Shown here in pieces: positions 12,052 to 23,560 of a stretch of 64,000 nt of DNA (its first letter is position 1; every line of letters starts with the position of its first letter). The notes under the pieces were generated by a model, which was not told the origin of the DNA, did no database searches, and saw nothing but the letters and a program-made list of their open reading frames with translations. Both the position numbers and the translations under genes were made by a program. The stretch is from Haemonchus contortus (taxonomy: Eukaryota > Nematoda > Chromadorea > Rhabditida > Trichostrongylidae), in the NCBI GenBank assembly GCA_000469685.2, contig LS997564.1, forward strand, positions 9,475,591 to 9,539,590, given 5' to 3'.

Positions 12052-13314
12052 TTAGGTTGAGTCATAAGTCCTCGGACAAATTGGCAATGATAATATTTAT
12101 CTTACAATTTTTAAACGACAATAGCGAATCATTTGAAATATGCCCCATTGGCATCGATGGTCTTCTGCCAATACTTGGGCAAATCGTAGATGCCCTTGCT
12201 TCAGTACGCTGGGAGCTGGCCCTTGGAGAACTGCACCAGTGCCATTTTGATGTCGTCGCGGGTTTGAAAGTCCTGACCATCCAGATGACGTTGAAGATGG
12301 GGAAGAAGGTGGTAATCCGAGGGATCCAAGTCTGAGGAGCATGGTTGGTGTGGTAAACTTGTCCTGCCGAAATTCGTCAGTTCAGTTTTGGTCGCTCTTG
12401 CAATGTGAGGGCGAGCGTTGTCGTGCTGGAAGTGAACTTTGTGCTGCTGTGGACGTGTAGCTTCGGGATTCGCCTTCAAAGTCCTCAGTTGCGTAATGTA
12501 GACGTGTGCGGTCACTGTGCATCCTTCGTTTAGCAGCTCCCATTATTCGACACGGAGAGCGCTCCATCAGAATCAGAGCATAACCTACTTGGCGTGTACG
12601 TTGGGTTTGTGGGAGTCTTCTGCATCCGCACTTTTGTCAATCCGTTGAGCACGCCGGTGTACGTTACAGTAGAGGATCGACTTCGCACCCCTGGTGACTA
12701 GGTACTCGAGCCACGTGTGGTGCCCTTGAGCGTGAGGAGAGAAAGTGCCACGTCGTCGCGGCGGTCTATGTCATACTGCTTCAAAGCATGAGGCATCTAT
12801 GGACCGAGTTTTTCGCACCTTGTCGATTGACTTCAATTCACGAAGAACTGTGGACTGACTCCCCAAGGGTGACTGTCAGTTCACGAGTAGTTTGATACGG
12901 ATCGGCTTCCACCTGGCTCCGCAGCACCTTCAAATCCAACTTCATTGAGCGTCCCGGACGGTCTCCATTTCCGACGGAACAGTCGCCCGATGCGAACTTC
13001 TGGTGCCACTTGTAAATTGTACACCTCCTGCTTGTGAACGTCCTCCACATCTCTATCGGTTGCCGCGGGTTCATGGCCAGATAAAAAAATAAATATGATG
13101 GTGTTGCGGATGTGGAGTTGCGACGGCTTGAAATCATGAGGCATAGTTGCTGGAAAGGAAACAGTTAGGTGCCTCCTTCAGTATGCGTTCGGAAGAGCTT
13201 TCCATACTCTATCTAACAGTGCCTTGCACGTTCATTTTCGTCACCCCTTTCAAGAGTTATGATCGCTAGAAGTCATCACTATCATTTTGTCCGAGGACTT
13301 ATGACTCAACCTAA
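12052..13314 (-). mobile_element. mariner-family DNA transposon
   Basis: A 1263-bp element is flanked by TA (12050-12051 and 13315-13316). The terminal inverted repeats begin TTAGGTTGAGTCATAAGTCC and match the other end closely over about 30 bp (TTGTCCGAGGACTTATGACT near 13292-13311). Length and terminal structure are those of a typical roughly 1.3-kb mariner, and the minus-strand interior encodes mariner transposase fragments. Confidence 0.93.
12129..13144 (-). pseudogene. Dead mariner transposase (frameshifted, first catalytic Asp lost)
   Basis: The minus strand runs from ATG at 13144 to the stop at 12129-12131. The N-terminal helix-turn-helix region (GRSMKLDLKVLRSQVEADPY, QTTREL), the KVRKLGPWMPHAL linker, the second catalytic Asp (FQHDNARPH), the third (SSDLDPSDYHLL) and the C-terminal KGIYDLPKYWQKTIDANGAY are all recognisable as mariner. 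The frame switches at least three times. Where mariners normally have a TGDEKW motif with the first catalytic Asp, this copy reads VTRGAKSILY, so that Asp is gone. The element can only move, if at all, with transposase from elsewhere. Confidence 0.9.
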
Positions 13315-13430
13315 TACATTATAGCTGCCAAATCACGGTGCTTATTATAAATCACTCACTTTTTCAAAGTTGTCCAAGGATTGGTGAACGAAATATTCAG
13401 AAAAAACTCTCTTGAAGCCGAGGAAATGCT

Positions 13431-13926
13431 TACCAGGGAGGGGTAGTCTACTTATCTTGGAACTTTGAATTCAGACCCGGATAAATCGATAGAGTTTCGA
13501 ATGCTGTTTACGAAAATGAAAACTAAAACTGCAAAATGATTCTCCTCAAAAAGTTATGGGGGCTCGAATTCTGCTCGACAGTGGTATCAATTGTTTAAAG
13601 AAATGTCAGAAAACGTTTAGAGAGCCTTTGATAAAATGAAAAAACACTTTGCAAAAGTGCGGACAATGACGGGGAGGGACCCCTCATTTTACGGCCACGA
13701 AGCGAGACCACTACCACTAGATCACGTGGGCGTTTGATATGGAAGCGACGAGTTCGCATTTCCAATTGATACTACTGTCGAGCAATATTCGGGCCCCCAT
13801 ATCTTTTTAAGGAGAACCATTTTGCAATTTCAATTTCCATTTTCGTAAACAGCATTCGAAACTCTATCGATTTCTCTGGGTCTGAATTCAAAGTTCCAAG
13901 ATAAGTAGACTACCCCTCCCTGGTTA
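13431..13926. mobile_element. Fold-back (long inverted repeat) element
   Basis: Two arms of about 162 bp (13431-13592 and 13764-13926) are inverted copies. The left arm starts TACCAGGGAGGGGTAGTCTA and the right arm ends TAGACTACCCCTCCCTGGTTA. Similarity continues through the AACTTTGAATTCAGAC segment, a CGAAACTCTATCGAT segment and the TCGAC/GTCGAG ends. The central spacer of about 170 bp is unrelated and contains the string GATCACGTGG. There is no coding capacity. The structure fits a fold-back or MITE-like non-autonomous transposon. Confidence 0.85.
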
Positions 13927-14136
13927 GAATAAAACGGCAGGTGCTTCGAATCGATAGGATCTATCTTACAATTGAGTCGTTCGAACTTTCATAGGGATGA
14001 ATCGATCGTGGATTCCGACTCCTTTCTTCGGCGTCCACAGAAGAGCTCGGAGTCAGTCTGAGGAGTTAGCCACCGCAACCTTGGCTCGATTTTGAAGTGC
14101 TCAGGCTATGCGACAAGCAGGTGGTTACCACTATGA

Positions 14137-14612
14137 TTTCTGAAAGGACCATCTCTGCCGGTATTTCATGGCTAGTCGCTTACCTCTGTAGAGCATGTTT
14201 CGTCAACGACCGTGTTAGATCTACTGCAGTGACTGTACGCAAGTTGCTGGCGGGAAGTATTGCATTTTGCTCTCTTCGTTTGCGGATCGGGAGATCGTTA
14301 TCGTGCTCCCGGGACACTGGCTGCTCCTGCGGGAACCGGCCATTACATGGATTGATCGCCACAAATGGCATAAAGACGACTGCCGTCTTCCATGATGCCG
14401 GTTGCACCTCTGGACCTTGTGGGGTGTACCTTTCCAAAGTGGTGGCTCTGGGGGCGTAGCCTTTGTGAGCATCGTTTGCTATTGAGCTGTCTTGACACAC
14501 TGGGAGAGAGTGGCTCGAGAGGGAAACTTCTGGCACGCCAAGGCACATCGGCCTGTGGACCTCGATGAGACACCTGGACAAGTCGAGTCCATCGGCGGGA
14601 AACCAGAGAAAA
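14137..14612 (-). repeat. Dispersed repeat family A, copy 2 (inverted relative to copy 1)
   Basis: This is the inverted counterpart of the repeat at 8409-8858. Open frames exist on both strands (a 120-codon plus frame at 14097-14459 and a 198-codon minus frame extending through it), but neither shows a known domain. It is better conserved as an open frame than copy 1. It lies immediately before a G-rich, then AAC-rich, simple-sequence stretch (14622-14780). Confidence 0.75.
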
Positions 14613-14959
14613 CGCGCGCGTGGGGGGAAGGGGGTGGGGGTGGGGGAAAACTTAGGGTGGGAACAACACTTTTGTTGTTTTTGTAATTGTTTACTTGTAT
14701 TTGTACAATAAAAAAACAAACAGAAAACGAAAACAACAACAACAACAGGCACACAACACATACAACCGCAACACACACATCACACCATGAACCTAGGACT
14801 TCCACACACAAGAGGTGACCATAACGATGAGGACAGTAGGTAACTCATGTACTCGAAGTCGTCAAAAGTGCCATCCACAAGGGAAAGTAGTGAAAATCAA
14901 TCATTCTGTCTCAAAAAGGCTGTAAATCGTCCTACATATGTCCTCATCCCGTGGCCCAC

Positions 14960-17000
14960 TCTCCCCTATATGTATCACTCCCAAGACCAGTTCAGGAAGA
15001 TTCCGGAGTTCTGTCAAAATTACAAACCAGACTGATCTCAGAAGTGATGCATTTCCACATTTCTATGCCAATATAGCCCTTTTGCTCAGAAAAAAAGATT
15101 CATCTGGGCCCTCCCATTTCTCTACGAGGGAAATCCCGACCCCATTACACGTACTCCCCAAACACTGCCTTCATTTCACCTTCGGAAAACCTCCTTACTT
15201 CCCTTAGAAAGTAATTTTCAGTCGAACCTTTTTCAACAAGAGTCAAGGTCCACATCTCCCACTACTTCAATTTATCGAGCAACCCACCCAGCTCTCCCTC
15301 CAAATACTCCCCAATTCCCCTATTCTCCTTATTTCTATTCCCATACCTCTTATATTCAACTAGACCCTCCCTTTTCTTGGCGAGGGGGATTCCACTTTAC
15401 ACCACCCTCCTAACAATTTCATTTCACGTTCGTCGAAACCTCCTTGATTCTCTAAGAAAGTAATTTCCAATTGGGGCAGTAATTTCCAATTGGAGCTTTC
15501 TCAAAAAAAGATCCCCAAGGTCAGGCTTGAGTCATGTTTCTTCTCCCAGTACTTCAACATATCAGCTAACTCACTCAGTCACTCAGCTCTCCCTTCAATT
15601 ACGCCTCACTCCCCCTTTCCCGTAACTTTTATTCCCACACCCCCTCATAAATTCACGTTCTTCTCCCCACAGATCATCTTACAATTGTTGGAAAAACGAT
15701 TCTCATCTGAATTCTCCCAAAGGAAAACCGAACGCTTCGTAATACCTCGAAACAATTACTTCCACTACCACGGATTGCTACATTATCATCTAGACCCGTC
15801 CCCAAGTGCCCATCCTTGCATCCTACTCCTTTTTGACCCTCACTCGCCATTCCCCTCGATATCCGCTTAACAGTTTGCTAAAATGCGATTCTATATAGTT
15901 CCTGTAGAACTTTATGCCCAGAGTAAGAATTACCTTCTAAGGGACGTAAGGAGGTTTCTCGTTTATACCCACAATTTTGAATTACTACTTAATCATCTCA
16001 ACTCCTTACCCACTCGCACATTATACTACCTTCTTTCATTATTTTTCCCTCCCCATCCCTTCCGTCGTTTGCTCAAATGTGATTATAGGCATTCCCTATT
16101 CCCAAGAAGACTTTAGGGCATAGAAATGTGCATTAGTTGTATCACAAAAACACACACAGCCATGCTACAGCTCTCAAGATAAGCCTCAGGATGACTATTT
16201 CACTGCTCAGTGCTGATACCTTGTAGCCCCTCGAAAGAAAAAGGTAAAAGAACTTTTTGCAGCTTTTTGCAGGGTCAGAAGCAACGGTACGATCCTAGCA
16301 TTTATTCTAATCGCAATCCCTCTTAGAGGATGACTTACCTCAGATCCTTTCTTTTGGAGAAATCTAAATATTCTCCCATGAACTTTCCCCAGTTACCAGA
16401 GTAACCTCAAACCCTAATAGACTGCTCTCTCTCAACCCTCCCCTCCGAAGTATGGGAAAGATTTGTTTGAAAAATGGCCCTCCTGAACCCTATACTTCTG
16501 TGAAGTACGACTTCATTCTCTATTCACAACCGTAGATTAAAAAGCTTCCTCAAACAATACCCAGATACTGCGAATTTTCAAGCACAACCTCTTCCCCTCT
16601 CGCCCTCGAGCACAGCTCACCCTCTCCCCCCTCCCCCTTGAGGTCTTCCTAGGAAGCCACCACTTTAATTCCTATGTGAAAAAAGCATCAACCGCAAATT
16701 TTCAAGCGCTACCTCTCCCTCTCTGCCTCCCCAAGCATAAGCTCGCCCTCTCTCCCCACCCACCTCATCCCGTAAGGTCTTCCTAAGAAATAACCCTCTT
16801 CCTAGAAAGTCAACCCTTCCCCCACCCCCCCCTTATATGAAATAGCATCTCTTGTTCAGCCCACGTAAGTCATTTCCTTGAAAAATAACCTGGCTTAGCT
16901 TCCCCCTCCGCCCCCCCCCCCCCCTCATCCCTCTCCCTTCCTCCCTCCTACTAAGTACCACTTCCCTACCTGAGTGCATTCCCCAGATAATAAAGCCCCC
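14960..17000 (+). repeat. Pyrimidine-rich low-complexity tract
   Basis: Over roughly 2 kb the plus strand is strongly enriched in C and T (many CCCTCCCC, CTTCCCC and CACTCCC runs, including 14 C at 16911-16924). G is rare in long stretches. No credible gene: open plus frames such as 15490-15870 consist of biased Ser/Pro/Leu/Phe codons dictated by the composition. Plain reading is a compositionally skewed intergenic region. Confidence 0.6.
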
Positions 17001-17292
17001 TTAAATGTTTTTCGAAAACTGCATTTCTCTAGCACGACCCCCGTTCCAGCTTTCTTAGAAACTCGTTCACTTCAGTATTAATTTGAATAACCAAATGCGA
17101 CAAATGGGAAGCACGAAGCCCCAATCCGATCTTTCCCTCCCCAATCCTGAACTTATTCTGACCGCACTTCTGACCCTGCATTTTATAAAAATAAACACAA
17201 ATCAAATCACCCACTCCCATACATACCTTCACACCTGACCATTCACCCTTGCCTAGGTCGAATACAAGTACAACGTTACATAAAAAACGGGT

Positions 17293-17363
17293 GGTCTCGA
17301 AGACAGAGCCTGCTCGAACTCTTTGAATTCAGAACACATCGAGCAGATTCCGTCTCCGAGACC
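17293..17363. repeat. Hairpin, about 25-bp imperfect stem
   Basis: GGTCTCGAAGACAG...CTGCTCGA (17293-17317) pairs with TCGAGCAG...CCGAGACC (17339-17363). About 21 of 25 positions are Watson-Crick or G-U, around a 21-base loop that itself contains the palindrome TGAATTCA. No adjacent gene explains it. Confidence 0.7.
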
Positions 17364-19772
17364 CACAACGGGAAGCAAACTCTTTATGGACTTCGAACAC
17401 AATTCGATGATGACAAAACACAAAAATCAATCAATCAATAGGTCTTCGATTCTGTTGAGCATACCTTTTCTCACGAGGAAGGATCTCAAGTAGAAGTGGT
17501 CATACGTAATGTGACATATTGAGTAGACATCCCCTTAAAAGCTGATTTCGGATCTGTATTCCATATTGGGGTGAAGCCCTCTAAGACGAAACGTGAAGTT
17601 CCCATCTGAGGAGCTGACGCTACTGAAGACAACGAGAGAAGAGTCAATTGAAGTAGGCAGGGTGATGAAAAGTGCAATTAGTTACACTCCATCTGTTTGG
17701 AAATCTTATCACATCTGCAGAAGAAAACCTGGTCGAGCACTAACGAAAGATAATTTATTGGAAATAAGGGCATTCCTTCAAAAGTGTCTACACAGGCGCT
17801 GCCCCCTCCCCCTACTTTCATGCCGCTCACACACTTTTCCTACTCGGGCCATTCTTAAAAATGTGAACAGGTACATAAGTTTCGTATAAAAATTTCACCC
17901 CAAACGCATTGCAAACAAGCAGGTATGTTTCCTTACCAGGTAAATGCTTCGGATGGGTTGGATTAGTCTCCAGTAGCATCAGATCTTGTTGATGTACGGG
18001 CTACATGTCCCTCCCGGTAGAGGAAGGCATTTTAACTTGCCCAGTGAAAATTTTGAACTGTAGTTGAGCAGCTGTAAACTATGTCCTACAGACCACTTCT
18101 CAGCCAAATCCACCAACTCAGCAAAACGTTCCCTCAACCACAACTCCCATCGCCTAACAACCGTGGTCATCGCGGGGAGACTTTCCACCAACACCTCCGT
18201 ATGGTTGAGCCCTCAATAGATGGATGCATCACCATAGCTCCTACTGTACACTTCCTTGCTGTCTTGGAAGGCAGATTCGAAACCAGCATCCGAGCACTTG
18301 CCCGCTGTGTAAGTCACGCCACAAATGACCACTTCAATCTGTGAACCCTTCATTAGTTGGCACGGTTGAAAACCGGGGCCACCCTCCCCCCCCCAAATCC
18401 GGAGAACTCGGCCGTGCGTAGTAGGCAATGCCAGCCTACAGAGAACTGGTTTCGCAAGTTTCTTCCCTATAAGAAAGCAGCCCTGAGCAATCCGGATCCC
18501 CCGAACATGCACAAAATAATCCCGAGCTAATGATCAAAAGAGAAACGGAGTGCCGTCGAGTATGCTCAAGAATTGAAGACCATTTGTAGCGAAGAACTTT
18601 GAGCAGGTGCTTCTCCAAGATTTTGAACGAGCCTTCTCAACCACTGCCTCAAGATGATCCTCTGACTATGCGCAGTAATCGACATATTGAGCAGAATTCG
18701 GGACGAATCTTATTGAGCGGAGTTTCTAAAACGATAATCCTGCACATGAGCAGAAAAACACGAAAAAAGGAGCAATCATTAAAATAGTCAGAAAATCCGG
18801 AAAAATAGAAAATGGAACAAGGGAAAACGGTCAAAACTCTTATTCCAAATCACATGAAGATTTGTTAGAAATCCTAGTTTATTGCTATTCTCTACATGGA
18901 AGAGTCTGAGACTATATCTTAGAAGGGAATGTCTGAAACACACATTGGTACTTAGAGCGCAGCACTGTTGGCACAATTTTCGTTGGCATGGACCAATGGA
19001 GGGCCAGTGGCGAAATCGAGCCAGAATCATTGCAATTATTCGACCTGTAATACTAATTTTGAAAAACAGGAGAGCTTCATGCAAATTATCAGTGAAAAGA
19101 GTAGAAATGCAGAGAGGTCGCTGCTTCTGACCGATACTACTGCCCACATCCCTGGTGTTACAAGCAGACACAGAATGAAAGGGTTCTTTTCGATGTGACG
19201 CTTCATTTCACGATAATAAAACCTTCTAGTCCACCTGATTATCGGAAATAAAAAATCTTTTCATGAACACTCCCCTCTACCAATTCTTTATTGCTTCCAA
19301 ACCCTGTGAGGTACGGCATTGAAGTGCTAAGTAGAAATTGCACCAAATCATTCCAAGCTCGAATTTCTCTCACCCCATAACAAGATGGCTAACTGCAGGC
19401 AAAAACACTGTGTAACTATGCTAATTTATGTCCCGTTCTGTTTCAAGATTGTCTTCGATTCCCAGGGCGGCTGGCACAAGTAATTTGCGTAAAGGAGAAA
19501 ACAATGAAATGAAATAGACGGAGGAAAAGTAGGAAGATTAAGTCTAGACAATTACCCTGAGAAGCCCTTTCCTCTCCGTTCTTGCTCGCCCCCTTCTTAG
19601 GAGTAACCGTAAGAAAAAAAACAGGACAAGTAAATAAAAGAAATAAGTAGAATCGATACGAAGTTCCCAGTGAAGGGAAGTAAGCTCTGTCCACGTGGGG
19701 TCTTTCCCGCCTTTTATCGATAATCCATCAATACCCGATCGCCCAAGTGTCGGCCACAGAGAGGCTGTTGGT
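17364..19772. other. Intergenic, no gene recognised
   Basis: Short open frames on both strands (up to 127 codons at 18788-19171, minus) have no recognised domain or supported exon structure. Confidence 0.35.
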
Positions 19773-19815
19773 GGTCTTTGGCTCATTATGGGTATCCCAT
19801 AATCAGCCAAAGACC
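19773..19815. repeat. Near-perfect hairpin, 20-bp stem and 3-base loop
   Basis: GGTCTTTGGCTCATTATGGG, then TAT, then the 20-base inverted complement with one mismatch at position 12. The very short loop and 19/20 pairing are well beyond chance at this scale. Flanking sequence shows no transposon ends or rho-type context. It could be a fold-back remnant or a transcribed stem-loop. Confidence 0.85.
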
Positions 19816-21879
19816 AAAGTTTAAAGTTCAATAGAAAGGTCTTTGAATACGTGATGGAAAGGACTTCGCATTGGGGAGAGGGGGAAAACGAAAAATTTCT
19901 CCACTAATCATCGATTCAAAACTCGGTTCGAGCAGCTCATTGAACAGCGCATTTACTAATAATTCATAAATAGCTACACATCCAACTGCCAGCTCCCATG
20001 GGACCAAATAATGTTGGGACCCGGGGGCCAACTTGGCTTGTCTGGAGTGGTCTCGGAGAATGAGGCTCATTCACGTAGGCTACTGTCACGTAACAGATAG
20101 TTTACGCTGTAGTTCTAGATAGTTGTGTTCTGTAGTCCAAGTTCGTACCCACCAGTATTATTGACTCGCTTTGCGCTCGCTACGGTTCCTTTTGGGCATT
20201 GTGCTTGGGAGGCTCACAGAGTGATATAACATAGGATAAAGACGCAGCGATAATAAAACTGTCCCATGGAAACAGCACCCACACCACTCCGTGACTCCAG
20301 CTCCATCCTCTTCGGATCCAGTCAAGTCTGATAAGAGGAAACAAAGTGCGAAAGCGGACGAAGCAATAGTAAGAAAACCCGTTTATGGGAACGCGACTGC
20401 GATATCCACCGGGATTGAATCCTCAGGGAGGATATACCTGTAGGAGAGACCAAAGCTTTCTATGCTACTTACGAACTTTTTTCTCGAACATTTCTCCAAG
20501 ACACGCGGAAGCGATGACAAAACGGATGAAGTAAAAGCATTCCGTTTGTTCGAGCACAGCCGGAAGTCACACCATAAGTCACAGTTTTTGGCCCCTGTAT
20601 TTCTGTGGGTATATCTGTTTGCTGATCATGCAAGAAACCAATTTAACCACATAAACATGAAAAAGGCCAAAAATTAAGCATTCTCTGTAAAGTTTCAGCA
20701 GAAGTTTCAGCGATAAAGATTTTTGGATTGCTACAAAATCACCCATCCACACTACCGTAGAGGTTAACCCTCCGGCACAACCGCCCACACCATATCTCAA
20801 ACCTATTTCCCAGAAACCTAGGAGAAGTTCCACTAGGTTGGCCGTCCAAAACAATTATTCCAGCCGCTACCACCGCATATCTTATCCTTATATTAATGCT
20901 GACTATAATTTGAACGACGGGGAATCGAAGAAGAAAAACCCAGTCAGTTTTCAACCGACGACTGCATCACTGTCGGTCAGATGGCCCTAATCACGTCAGG
21001 TTCATACCTCTCGCCGTACAACTTTACCACGAGACCTGTGCAGCTCGTATATCTGCACTATCGGACTGATGAATAGTGTAGTGCTTATAAGAGGACTTTA
21101 CATCCGTTCATGTCAAAATGGATACTTCCATCACTCAGTGGAATCGACAAATGCTATTGCGAGTTCATGCACAAACCCATGTCCAAAAAAATTTGGGTCT
21201 TTCTACGAAAACTGTCGATACTCATTGGTCTGCAAGTTGAATTCCTTGAAAGCTTGAATACACATCATTATACTCATAGCTTAAGCTATACTGTCACAGG
21301 TTCCCAAGTTCATTCTCAGTGCGCAAAACATTCTTTATCCCAGACTATACGATCCCCCGGGAGGCGAAAAGCATCAGTCTCAATATTCATTGGTTGTTCA
21401 GGAAAACTTTCTAGGGTTTACACTCTAAGTACGGTCAAATCCGATGCCTTGGAATAACGTTCTTTCCACGATTTTTATTTACCCGCTATACATCGTATTT
21501 ATTAGTTTTGACCAGAAATAAGTCACAATTCAAAAAAAATTCCTATAAAGAGCATAAATCTATCAGTGACGGGGTGGCTAGCAAGGGTGGGCAAATGCAT
21601 TGGGAAGAATACCTTTGCAGACGACACAACACTAGACCAACGACCCGGATCATATAGGAAGTTCACAGGGATTACATGCCTAACGGTAAATGTCTGTATT
21701 TCCGGTCACCCAGCCGTGAGGTAGGTAGGGTCGGGGCTTCCGACACTCATCTGCCAAGATTCCATACCTTTTTGGAAATTAAATAGTTCAACTTCTCTGC
21801 AAAGTTGATGGAAAGCCCTGACAATCAAAGGTTTGATGATTTTTTTTGCCGGTCATCTAATATTTGAGATCTAGTATTT
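19816..21879. other. Intergenic, no gene recognised
   Basis: I see no supported gene. Open frames such as 21110-21457 (plus, 115 codons) match no family I know. Confidence 0.35.
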
Positions 21880-22030
21880 GGGCAGGGGTCGTAGTGGGAA
21901 GTCGGGGGATCAGGGGATCGAATCCCTAATCGTCACCCACGCTGGCCAACCAAGGCGTCCATTCTTCAGAGTCAGCTGATTGGTACCATACGCTTCTGGG
22001 AGGATAAAAGCTTGAGTATTGGCTGCTCAC
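21880..22030 (+). repeat. SINE-like repeat family B, copy 1 (fragment)
   Basis: It shares with 50219-50450 and 56399-56705 (both inverted relative to this copy) the body string TGGTACCA...GGGAGGATAAAAGC. Upstream it has GGGGATCGAATCCC, which resembles the RNA polymerase III B box of tRNA-derived SINEs. It is a diverged, partial copy. Confidence 0.55.
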
Positions 22031-22424
22031 CGCAAATCGTCGTATAGCCCGTATACCCTTCAAACTCTAATTTCCTAGACTTAACTGCAAATCATCGCAG
22101 GTTACTTGTGCCTATTATGACACCTTTCCTTTTACAACTAAAAGTGAGGGTTTTTTCCTTTTTTTTCTACAAATTTTTTCTTCTTGGAGGACCAATCTCT
22201 TGAATATTGAGAAAAAGTACCGCTGAATCCATTCCGAGTTTGAACGCGGAGTTCACGATTCCATTGCCATGTTTGTTCAGGCCACATGAGAACCACATTT
22301 TTTGCTATGGTTTCGGATTTCTTCTTCGTAAGAGGCTTCTGAAACTTCGAAGTTACTCTTTGTAATGAAAAGAGAAGTCGTAAACGACCACAGACATTTT
22401 GATTACTATTACAAATATCAAAAA
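22031..22424. other. Intergenic, nothing recognised
   Basis: AT-rich sequence without a supported gene or repeat match inside the window. Confidence 0.4.
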
Positions 22425-22806
22425 GCAGAAAATTACTGAAAGAAAGTCAAATAGGTGAAGGATAGCGACTTGGAGCCGGGCACGGCCGGTATCGAACCAC
22501 TCTAACGGGTGGCCCAATTGTTGATGTGCAATGGGGACCCGCCATCGGTAACCTGACCTACCAACTCCCTTTCCGAAATGCCCTTATAAAAACTGAATAG
22601 AGTCATGTCCTCAGAATTCATCATTGTCCATATATGCGGATGAAGGGGCCACTTTAAAAGATTTCCAAATGATTCATAAAACACCCCTAATAATTCTCTA
22701 GAACTAGTCGCTCAGTAGCGTTCTAGGAGCCCGTACTCTTTTTAAGCTAGCTTCTGATACCAGTAATTAATTCAACTCTATGTAATGTAAATGGTTGGGA
22801 ACATCC
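22425..22806 (+). repeat. Dispersed repeat family C, copy 1
   Basis: About 380 bp align with 23152-23560 in the same orientation. Shared landmarks are the GAAAATTACTGAAAGAAAG start, GTATCGAACCAC/GTTCCGAACCAC, the GGTGGCCCAATTGTTGAT segment, CCTGACCTACCAACTCCC, GTCATGTCCTCAGA, GTCGCTCAGTAG and TAATGTAAATGGTTGGGAA. The ACCxGxTTCGAACCAC-like string recalls a tRNA-type B box. No coding capacity. Confidence 0.75.
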
Positions 22807-23151
22807 AGCCACACCAGAAGATATTTGCCTTTGTAAACCACTTCGTCAACCACGAAGTTATACCCTTTTCCTTTACCCCTTTAACCCTAGGGAAACCCTA
22901 GAAACATACCACGTCTACCCTTGAAGAGTATCATCGAGAAAATCGCTTTCATCCAATTATCAACAAGCTCGGTGAGATGAATATTTCGCTATGATATCAA
23001 TATCAGTAGCAGCATTTACTATGAGTTCTAAATTCCTTTTCGTTAGTCCTTCTCGAAAGCTTTCAGGTTATTTTCGTCCTAGAAAGTGATAGAGGGAAAA
23101 TGTTAGGGTGAACAATTACAGAAGTTATTTCGTTATTGAGAAAGTTATCAA

Positions 23152-23560
23152 CAACGAATTAAGGCAGAAAACTAATGAAAAAAGTAAAAAATCGAGTAGG
23201 TGAAGGGAGGCGACCAGGAGCCCAGCCACGTAGGTTCCGAACCACTTACGGGCGGCCCGATAGTTGATTTGTGATGGTGACCTGCCCTCAGTGAATTGAC
23301 CTACCAATCCCTTTTTCAAGGTGCATATAAAAAATTTGAGTAGAATGTTGTGGTTCATGTCCTCAGACCACATTATTGTTTAAATATGCGAATGAACGGG
23401 CCGCTTCAAAAGCTATCCCGATTGATCCGAAGAAAAACTCCAAAAAACCCTTCAGAATGAGTCGCTCAGTAGTGCAGGCGGAGGACAGTGCTCTTTTCTG
23501 GCTTCCTATACCAGTGAGTAAATCAACAGTAAGTAATGTAAGCGGTGGTTGGGAAAACTG
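23152..23560 (+). repeat. Dispersed repeat family C, copy 2
   Basis: This is the second direct copy of the element at 22425-22806, about 730 bp downstream, with substantial divergence and small indels. A direct pair this close suggests local duplication or independent insertion of the same mobile repeat. Confidence 0.75.

Noticed and set aside
14180..14776. 198-codon minus-strand ORF as a gene
   Set aside because: It runs through dispersed repeat A and then an AAC/GTT simple repeat, which gives the CVPVVVVVFVF-like start; no recognisable domain.
15490..16116. Plus-strand open frames in the pyrimidine tract as genes
   Set aside because: Their composition (Ser, Pro, Leu, Phe, His) follows directly from C/T-rich DNA, and no domain or splice context is present.
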